Assembly: GCA_964465125.1 (NCBI GenBank)
Contig: CAYXIO010000001.1
Span: forward strand, 131,964-195,963
Reading direction: 5' to 3'
DNA: 64,000 nt
Source of the DNA: CAYOHG01 sp964465125
GTDB lineage: Bacteria; Planctomycetota; Phycisphaerae; UBA1845; Fen-1342
Shown here: positions 58,758 to 64,000 of the stretch, in pieces
How positions within the stretch are numbered: position 1 is the first letter of the stretch
How the letters are laid out: each line of letters begins with the position of its first letter
The notes under the pieces: model-generated
Databases searched by the model: none
The model's input: only the letters and a program-made list of their open reading frames with translations
What the model was told of the DNA's origin: nothing
Made by a program: the position numbers and the translations under genes

Positions 58758-60089
58758 CTACTCGCGCTCGGAAGCCGCTGCCGGCTTGCGCGCGTTCGCG
58801 TCAATCACGGGCAGTTCCGCGAACTCGGTGGTCTTGGTGGCAACGCCCAGTTCGCTGATTCGCCGGCCGAGCGGCAGCACCCGGCGCTCCCACGAGCCGC
58901 TGGCGTCGTTATAGGAGTCGGTGGCCTTACGCAGGTGATCGCCGACGCGGCCGAAGTGCTCGGCGAATTTGCAGACGCGCTCAAAGAGCTCGCCCGCCAC
59001 TTCGCCGATCTGCCGGGAGTTCTCCACCAGGTCGTGCTGCTGCCACGCATACGCGACCGTGCGGAGCAGAGCGATCAGCGTGGTCGGTGTGGCGAGAATC
59101 ACGCGCGACGCGATGCCATCCTCGATCAGCGTGCGGTCGCGCTCCAACGCCGCGGAAAAGAACGACTCGCCGGGAATGAAGAGCACGACGAAGTCCGGCG
59201 ACGGGTCGAACTGCGACCAGTAGGCCTTGGCCGAGAGGTTCTTCATGTGGGTGCGGATGGCGGCTGCATGCCGCTGCAATTGCTGCTGACGCGTCGGCTC
59301 GTCGGCGGCCTCCAGCGCGTCGAGGAACCCTTGCAACGGCACTTTCGCGTCCACCACGATGGTGCGCTCGCCCGGGAGATGAACGACCAGATCGGGCCGC
59401 AGCCGGCCGGCTTCGCCCTCCACGCTGACCTGCTCGCTGAAGTCGCAATGGCTCGACAGGCCGGCCGCTTCCACGGTGCGACGCAAGGTGATTTCTCCCC
59501 AGCGGCCGCGCACCTGCGGGGCGCGCAGCGCCGTGACGAGCTGCGAGGTCTCCTGGCGAAGCTGCTGGCTGGCCTTGCCGACGTCCTCCAGCGCCTGCGA
59601 CATGCGTCCATAGGCGTTCTGCCGGGTCTGCTCGATCTCGAGCATCTGCTTCTCGTAACGCTGGAGGGCTTCCGAGAGCGGCTTGACGCGTTCCTCGGTC
59701 TGCCGCGCGAACTCCTCGCTGTTCTTGCGCAGCACATCGCTCGAAAGCGCCGTGAAGGCCTCGCGCAGCCGCTGCTCCGCCTCCACCAGCAATCGCCGCT
59801 GCTGCTCCAGGTTGCGCTGGCTTTCGTCGAGCCGCGTTTCGGCGGCCACGCGGGCGCGCTGCTCGGCCTCCAGCGACTCCCGCAGTCGGTGCATCTGCTC
59901 CTGGGACGCCTGGGCCTGTCCGCGCACCTCGTTCAGCGTGCTCGCATTCGCCGCCGCGGCCTGCTGAGCCTGTTGCAGCGCCGCGGACAGCGCGGCGCGC
60001 ACGCGGGTGGACGCCAGCAGCCAGCCGCACAGCGCGCCGGCTGCGGTTCCGATCAGCAGGCCGGTCAGGAGAGCGAAAGTGGTATCCAT
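58758..60089 (-). CDS. rmuC: DNA recombination protein RmuC
   Basis: 443 aa from the ATG at 60089 (AAGGA 6 nt upstream). One N-terminal transmembrane helix (FALLTGLLIGTAAGALCGWLL), a long coiled coil (about 30-150), then the RmuC nuclease-like core: RGRWGEITLRRTVEAAGLSSHCDF, RPDLVVHLPGERTIVVDAKVPLQGFLDALEA, FVVLFIPGESFFSAALE, RVILATPTTLIALLRTVAYAW. The VVDAK motif belongs to the PD-(D/E)XK-type fold. RmuC limits recombination between short inverted repeats. The membrane anchor suggests localisation at the inner membrane. It is divergent from the DUF72 gene (137 bp between starts). Confidence 0.95.
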   Translation of the reverse strand: MDTTFALLTGLLIGTAAGALCGWLLASTRVRAALSAALQQAQQAAAANASTLNEVRGQAQASQEQMHRLRESLEAEQRARVAAETRLDESQRNLEQQRRLLVEAEQRLREAFTALSSDVLRKNSEEFARQTEERVKPLSEALQRYEKQMLEIEQTRQNAYGRMSQALEDVGKASQQLRQETSQLVTALRAPQVRGRWGEITLRRTVEAAGLSSHCDFSEQVSVEGEAGRLRPDLVVHLPGERTIVVDAKVPLQGFLDALEAADEPTRQQQLQRHAAAIRTHMKNLSAKAYWSQFDPSPDFVVLFIPGESFFSAALERDRTLIEDGIASRVILATPTTLIALLRTVAYAWQQHDLVENSRQIGEVAGELFERVCKFAEHFGRVGDHLRKATDSYNDASGSWERRVLPLGRRISELGVATKTTEFAELPVIDANARKPAAASERE

Positions 60090-60225
60090 GCTGCAATCCT
60101 TGCACGCCGGCGCGCCACGATCCCGGCGCGCCGCGGCTTGCCTGTCATCCGTACGATGCCTGCCGCACATCCTAACGCGCGGCGGAGATCGAATCGGCTT
60201 GGCACGGCCCGCGCGGGCCGACAGA

Positions 60226-61320
60226 ATGCGGTTCATGGGCCGAAAGCCTCCCGACGACCCGCGGCAGTTGGAGCTGTTCGGCAACGAACGGGCGCCGGAA
60301 TCGCCGCATCCATCGCGCTCAACTTCCAGCCGCGGCCGCGCCGGTCGCGACAAGGACGGTGAGGGGACGCGGCCCGCGGCGGCCCAGCCGCGGGCGGAAT
60401 GGGTCGAGCTCGGCCGGCGATTGCCCGCGAACCTGCACTTCGGCACATCCTCGTGGTCGTTCGCCGGCTGGCATGGACTGGTCTACGACCGCCGTGCCAG
60501 TACGACGGCGCTTTCGCGCCACGGGCTGCCGGCGTACGCGCGTCATCCGCTGTTCCGCGCCGTCGGAATCGACCGCACCTACTACGCGCCGATCGCCGCC
60601 GCGGAGTTTGAGCGCTACGCCCGGCAGGTTCCGCCCGGTTTTCTGTTCCTGGTGAAAGCGCCGGAGATTCTGGTCGCGCCGAAGGTCGGCGCGGGCGGGC
60701 GCGCGTCGCGGCGGCGCGACGCGGCTTCGAACCGGCTGTTTCTCAATCCCGACCATGCGGCCGCGACCATGGTCGAACCCGCCGTCCATGGGCTGGGCGA
60801 GCACTGCGGGCCGCTGGTATTTCAGTTTCCGCCGCTAAGCGCCGGCGCCGCGGCCGGCGCGGGTGCGTTTCATGATCGTCTGCATCAGTTCTTGCGGGGG
60901 CTGCCGCACGGCCCGCTCTACGCGGTCGAGCTGCGCAACGAGGAGCTGCTTACTCCGGAATACGCCACGCTGCTGGCCGACGTCGGCGCGGCGCACTGCT
61001 TTAACGCACATCCTGCCATGCCGCCGATCGCGCGGCAGCGCATGGTGATCGACGCGACGCGCGGACCGGCGGTCGTCATTCGCTGGATGCTGCATCGGCG
61101 CTTCAGCTACGAGGGCGCCAAGACCGCGTACGAGCCGTTCGACAAGCTGGTCGACGAAGACCTGGCGACGCGGGCCGAGGTGGCGGAGCTGTGCGCCGCC
61201 GCCGTCCGCGCCCGGCTGCGCCTGCTCATGGTCGCCAACAACAAGGCCGAGGGGTCGGCGCCGTGGACCGTGGTTCGCCTGGCCGAGCACGTGCTGCGCG
61301 AGCCGACGGCCCCGCCGTAG
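60226..61320 (+). CDS. DUF72-family protein (YecE-like)
   Basis: About 364 aa from the ATG at 60226; ATG 60235 is an alternative. The DUF72 TIM-barrel core is clear from about residue 65: LHFGTSSWSFAGWHGLVYDR, FRAVGIDRTYYAPIAAAEFERYARQVPPGFLFLVKAPE, GPLVFQFPPLS, LYAVELRNEELLTPEY, MVIDATRGPAVVIRW and LLMVANNKAEGSAPWTV at the end. The N-terminal 60 residues are Arg/Ser/Pro-rich and are not part of the fold. DUF72 proteins have no agreed activity. A loop insertion of about 35 residues between KAPE and the FQFPP strand is longer than usual. The stop is 9 bp before the methyltransferase gene, so co-transcription is likely. Confidence 0.9.
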   Translation: MRFMGRKPPDDPRQLELFGNERAPESPHPSRSTSSRGRAGRDKDGEGTRPAAAQPRAEWVELGRRLPANLHFGTSSWSFAGWHGLVYDRRASTTALSRHGLPAYARHPLFRAVGIDRTYYAPIAAAEFERYARQVPPGFLFLVKAPEILVAPKVGAGGRASRRRDAASNRLFLNPDHAAATMVEPAVHGLGEHCGPLVFQFPPLSAGAAAGAGAFHDRLHQFLRGLPHGPLYAVELRNEELLTPEYATLLADVGAAHCFNAHPAMPPIARQRMVIDATRGPAVVIRWMLHRRFSYEGAKTAYEPFDKLVDEDLATRAEVAELCAAAVRARLRLLMVANNKAEGSAPWTVVRLAEHVLREPTAPP

Positions 61321-61329
61321 AATGCGCGC

Positions 61330-62103
61330 ATGCTCGATCGAGTGCGTATCGTGATGGTTCACACGAGCGGCGCGACGAACATCGGCTCCGCGGCGCGGGC
61401 GATGGCCAACATGGGACTGCGCGACCTCGTGCTCGTCTCGCCGCAGTGCGACCCGTTCTCGGAGCCGGCGGTCGAGTATGCCGCCCATGGTGCGGACGTG
61501 CTGCAAGCGGCCCGGCTGGCGGAGACGATCCCCGCGGCGCTGACCGGCTGCATTCGCAGCTACGCGAGCAGCGCCAAGAGCGGCCTGTACCATCGCCAGG
61601 CGCTTTGCTCGCCGGCCGATGCCGCTTGCGAAGCGGTCGAGACCTGCGTCCACGGCCGCGTCGCGATCGCGTTTGGTCCGGAACGCACCGGCTTCACGCT
61701 GCCGGAGCTGCTCCATTTCGACGCGCTGATCACGATTCCCGCGGAGGAGAGCTACCCGGTTCTGAATGTCGCGGCGGCCGTGCTGATCGTGTGCTACGAG
61801 CTTCGCCGCGCGTTTCTCGCGAGAGGCGCGATCCGCGCGGACGCTTCCGACGGCGAGCCGCGCGCCGACGACGTTCGCAAGCGCGTGATGTTCGAAAAGT
61901 TGACCGCCAGCCTCGACCGGATCGGCTTCTTCCGCGGCCAGCAGAGCCCCGAACACCTGCGCTTCGCGCTGCGGCGGATACTCGGGCGCGTGCCGCTGAG
62001 CGTGAACGAGACGGATATCCTGATCGGTATGGCGCAGCAGATCGGATGGTTTGCGCAGCGCTACGGGCCGGGGGAGCAGGAAGGAATTACGAATAGCGAA
62101 TAG
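61330..62103 (+). CDS. TrmJ/SpoU-type tRNA/rRNA 2'-O-methyltransferase
   Basis: 257 aa from the ATG at 61330. SPOUT-fold (TrmH/TrmJ) signatures: VHTSGATNIGSAARAMANMGLRDLVLVSP, the SAM-knot segment ALTGCIRSYASSAKSG, VAIAFGPERTGFTLPELLHFD, and LNVAAAVLIVCYELRRAF. TrmJ-type enzymes 2'-O-methylate tRNA position 32, with SAM. The C-terminal VMFEKLTASLDRIGFFRGQQ is also family-typical. The last four residues and the stop (GAATAGC) lie inside the palindromic repeat element, so the original C-terminus may have been replaced. It is 9 bp after the DUF72 gene. Confidence 0.93.
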   Translation: MLDRVRIVMVHTSGATNIGSAARAMANMGLRDLVLVSPQCDPFSEPAVEYAAHGADVLQAARLAETIPAALTGCIRSYASSAKSGLYHRQALCSPADAACEAVETCVHGRVAIAFGPERTGFTLPELLHFDALITIPAEESYPVLNVAAAVLIVCYELRRAFLARGAIRADASDGEPRADDVRKRVMFEKLTASLDRIGFFRGQQSPEHLRFALRRILGRVPLSVNETDILIGMAQQIGWFAQRYGPGEQEGITNSE

Positions 62104-62118
62104 CGAGTAGCGAGTGAC
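62091..62118. repeat. Degenerate 7-bp-periodic element, half copy 3
   Basis: GAATAGC GAATAGC GAGTAGC GAGTGAC: four 7-bp units. It supplies the last codons and the TAG stop of the methyltransferase gene. Only the left-arm orientation is present here; the opposite arm is found at 63575-63614. Confidence 0.8.
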
Positions 62119-62259
62119 AGACGAGCCGTCACGGCGCTTCCGGACTTCAGGTAGGTTCAGTGTTGCCGGGAGCTTGCGGAATTCCAGCCGGTCGTCACGA
62201 TTCGTGATATCAGAGTCAGTAACGGGGTTGTGCCCCGGGGGACTTGTGGGAGTCTTGCA

Positions 62260-63456
62260 ATGTTCCATCCACCTTGGCGTAGCACACTGTCGCTGGCGTG
62301 CATCGCGCTGTCGGCGGTCGCGATCGCCGCGGGCCAGTCCGCGGATCGACTGGCGGAGCTTCAGCGGCTGCATGATCGCATCGTGGTGCCCGGCAAGACG
62401 GTCAGCCCGCAGGATGCCAAGCAGGCGGCGGAGCTGTTCGAAGGCTGGAAGCTGGATCTCGACAAGCTCGCGCCCGCGGACCGCGTGCGGGCGCTGTCCA
62501 CCGGCATCGTCCTTTCGCTGGCGACCGGCGACGCGGCGACGGCGCTGACTCGCCACGACCGCATGCTCGCCGACGCACCGGCGGAAGCCGAAACGCTCGA
62601 AGTGGGCGTGCTGGTCGGGTTCGCCGCCGGCGACGCGCAGCGCGCCGACAAGGCGCTCGAGCAGTTGCGCAAGTCGGCGGATGAGAAACGCCGCAAGCAG
62701 ATCTCGCTGCAACGGCGCTGGCTGAACGCCATGGGCAAGCCGGCGCCGGAGGGGCTGATTCGCACCGACGACCTGAGCGAATATTCGCTGTCGCGGCGGG
62801 ACGGCCGCGCCCTGCTGATCGATTTCTGGAACACGACGCAGCCGGCCCCGGCCGAGAGCATGGACGCGCTCAAGGCGGTCTACGCCGAGTTCCAATATTC
62901 GACCAACATCGAGTTCGTCGGGGTGAACGCCGACGCGCGCGAGCAGAAGCCCGCGGCGAAGGCGTTTGCGGAGAAGAACGGCCTGGTGTGGAAGCACTGC
63001 TTCGAGGAGCAGTCCGCCGACGCGCCGCTGACGCACAAGGCGTTTCGGGCCGGTCCGCCGCCGTGGCAGGTCCTGGTGGATGCGCAGGGGCTGGTGCGCG
63101 CGGTGGGGGATTGCGCGGAGCCGGGTCTGGCATACGCGGTGCGCTGCGCGGTCGCGGAGGCGGAGGGAGCGCACGAGCTTGTGCTGCCCAAGAACATCGC
63201 CGGCAAATCGCCCGAGCCGGCCAAGGCCAAGGTGGTTGTCGAGGCGGGCGGCGGCGAAAAGAGCAAGGAGAAGCCGGCGACGAGCGGGCGCCTGCCGAGC
63301 AACCCCGAGGCCAAGCAGAAGCTGCTGATGGCGCGGACGTTTCTGCGCAGCGGCAACAAGAGCAAGGCCAAGGAGCTGCTTCACGAAGTGGTGGACAACT
63401 GGCCGGGCACGGAGGAGGCCCGCGAGGCGGCCGAGATTCTGGAGACGCTGCCGTAG
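62260..63456 (+). CDS. Secreted thioredoxin-fold protein without CXXC (paralogue-like)
   Basis: 398 aa from the ATG at 62260 (GGGAG 7 nt upstream). Signal peptide: TLSLACIALSAVAIAAGQ. An alpha-helical N-terminal part (about 20-180) is followed by a TlpA/thioredoxin-like domain (about 185-315): ALLIDFWNTTQPAPAESMDALKAVY, VGVNADAREQKPAAKAF, AFRAGPPPWQVLVDAQGLVRAVG. The active-site stretch reads NTTQPAPAES, so both cysteines of CXXC are gone. A Lys/Ala/Gly-rich linker and a C-terminal TPR-like piece (LLMARTFLRSGNKSKAKELLHEVVDNWPGTEEAREAAEIL) end it. It is flanked by two half copies of the 7-bp-periodic element in opposite orientation. Confidence 0.85.
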   Translation: MFHPPWRSTLSLACIALSAVAIAAGQSADRLAELQRLHDRIVVPGKTVSPQDAKQAAELFEGWKLDLDKLAPADRVRALSTGIVLSLATGDAATALTRHDRMLADAPAEAETLEVGVLVGFAAGDAQRADKALEQLRKSADEKRRKQISLQRRWLNAMGKPAPEGLIRTDDLSEYSLSRRDGRALLIDFWNTTQPAPAESMDALKAVYAEFQYSTNIEFVGVNADAREQKPAAKAFAEKNGLVWKHCFEEQSADAPLTHKAFRAGPPPWQVLVDAQGLVRAVGDCAEPGLAYAVRCAVAEAEGAHELVLPKNIAGKSPEPAKAKVVVEAGGGEKSKEKPATSGRLPSNPEAKQKLLMARTFLRSGNKSKAKELLHEVVDNWPGTEEAREAAEILETLP

Positions 63457-63574
63457 CGCCGGCCCTCAGCGGCCGACGTGAAATCGCGGCGAGGTATAGG
63501 CCGACGTTGGCTCGAACTCCTCGTCGCCCACGGCAGGGCGACGCTACGCTGTCCGTCGCGTGCCGTTCTTCACC

Positions 63575-63614
63575 CGCTACTCGCTATTCGCTAATCGACA
63601 CTCATTCGTCGCTC
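63575..63614. repeat. Degenerate 7-bp-periodic element, half copy 4 (right-arm orientation)
   Basis: GCTACTC GCTATTC GCTAATC GACACTC ATTCGTC GCTC: the inverted complement of the arm at 62091-62118. It lies 119 nt after the stop of the thioredoxin-fold gene. Confidence 0.75.
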
Positions 63615-63720
63615 AAAAAGCTGCGAGCGCTACGCGGTCCCGGCGATTGTTGACTTGACAGTCCGCAAATCGGTGCCATGGTATGTTGTAGATGGGTGCG
63701 GGCGCGGGCCGTCGGCGTTT

Positions 63721-63750
63721 CACCCGATCACCCGATCACCCGATCACCCG
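63721..63750. repeat. 8-bp tandem repeat (CACCCGAT), 3.75 copies
   Basis: CACCCGAT repeated three full times plus CACCCG. A second array with an 8-bp period in the window, though the unit is unrelated to the one at 10037-10164. Confidence 0.9.
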
Positions 63751-63828
63751 CGGCGCGTGTGCGCCGTGATGGTGGAGCGGGAGTTGGCATGCCCCTGCTC
63801 GGGGCGCTGGGCACAGGGGGGATCGTTC

Positions 63829-63987
63829 ATGAATCTTCGATTGGCCACGGTCGTTCTTGCTGGAATGGTCTGGATGCTCGCCGATCGGTCGCTGACGCGC
63901 GCGGAAGAGCCGTTCAATCCAGTCTACGTGGGCTGCGGGATTGCCATCGGGGCCCCTGAAAATCCCCGATTCCCGCGCGCTTTTTGA
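63829..63987 (+). CDS. Small secreted peptide, possibly truncated
   Basis: 52 aa from the ATG at 63829, with GGGGGG about 8 nt upstream. Begins MNLRLATVVLAGMVWMLADRSL, a signal-peptide-like helix, then AEEPFNPVYVGCGIAIGAPE and a short end. It either is a small exported peptide or the start of a longer gene broken by a frameshift; the following DNA, only 13 bases to the window end, does not settle it. No family was recognised. It is preceded by a 372-bp gap. Confidence 0.45.
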   Translation: MNLRLATVVLAGMVWMLADRSLTRAEEPFNPVYVGCGIAIGAPENPRFPRAF

Positions 63988-64000
63988 ATAAACTCGTGGC

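Larger units (their letters stand above)
63457..63828. other. Gap with two short repeats
   Basis: These 372 bases hold the half-element at 63575-63614 and the 8-bp array at 63721-63750. No gene is supported; the ORFs here have no ribosome site or homology. The element just after the gene stop could aid termination. Confidence 0.5.

Noticed and set aside
60835..63384. 849-codon minus-strand ORF opposite DUF72, TrmJ and thioredoxin-fold genes
   Set aside because: High-GC antisense frame across three real genes; Arg/His-rich with no domain.

Overview
The window looks like a chromosomal segment from a planctomycete (Planctomycetota, perhaps a Phycisphaerae-like lineage). This is inferred from very high GC, secreted proteins with Thr/Gln/Pro linkers (ATQP, SQPA), a dockerin-type and a thrombospondin-type-3 calcium-repeat protein, and SLBB/TPR envelope proteins. 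Nearly every real gene has long antisense ORFs caused by base composition; these were left out. No phage, insertion sequence, rRNA or CRISPR was seen.

Layout. 1-339: C-terminal part of a hydroxypyruvate-isomerase-like protein. 455-7170 (minus): tandem-cyclophilin lipoprotein, SLBB polysaccharide-export lipoprotein and a giant TPR protein; the last two form a likely EPS/export pair. 7547-12637 (minus): prolyl oligopeptidase, an 8-bp microsatellite, a 57-aa secreted peptide, a sulfotransferase and a secreted hypothetical. 13075-17392: rpsA, TauE/SafE permease, a divergent membrane-anchored tyrosine/dual-specificity phosphatase, and a FliA/WhiG-type sigma factor. 17821-21183 (minus): GH3-family acyl-adenylate enzyme, alpha/beta hydrolase, ispF. 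21268-23727: fused GT4-GT2 glycosyltransferase. 24166-25548: dockerin-type protein.

25912-31880 (plus): NapH-like ferredoxin fused to TPRs, CPBP glutamic intramembrane protease, thioredoxin-fold protein overlapping it by 4 bp, and a coiled-coil protein. 32043-35672 (minus): HU, then Lon and Hsp20, whose genes overlap by 4 bp. 35813-38050: PGRP-type amidase running tail-to-tail 240 bp into an HtrA protease. 38175-39464: multi-pass membrane protein. 39550-45409 (plus): aldehyde dehydrogenase, LipM-like octanoyltransferase, membrane-anchored hypothetical and a tandem WaaP-like kinase. 45456-48083: PHP phosphoesterase and an exported repeat protein with a strong 5' hairpin. 48164: tRNA-Lys(UUU). 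48819-51342: ECF sigma / anti-sigma / Spy-like / Cys-rich ferritin-like operon. 51421-54623: ahcY and the calcium-repeat protein with an invariant-Cys C-terminal sorting signal. 54898-55134: chemoreceptor remnant. 55303-63987: coiled-coil protein, prenyltransferase-like protein, DegT aminotransferase, RmuC, DUF72 protein, TrmJ-like methyltransferase and a second thioredoxin-fold protein without CXXC.

Themes: envelope building and protein export, proteostasis (Lon/Hsp20/HtrA/cyclophilins), and sigma-factor control. Most unusual are (1) a Cys-Gly-Pro/TM/Arg C-terminal signal with a CPBP protease in the same window, suggesting a myxosortase-like sorting system; (2) a degenerate 7-bp-periodic, partly palindromic element found four times just after stop codons, twice between convergent genes; (3) a self-contained ECF operon ending in a Cys-rich ferritin-like protein; and (4) several domain fusions.
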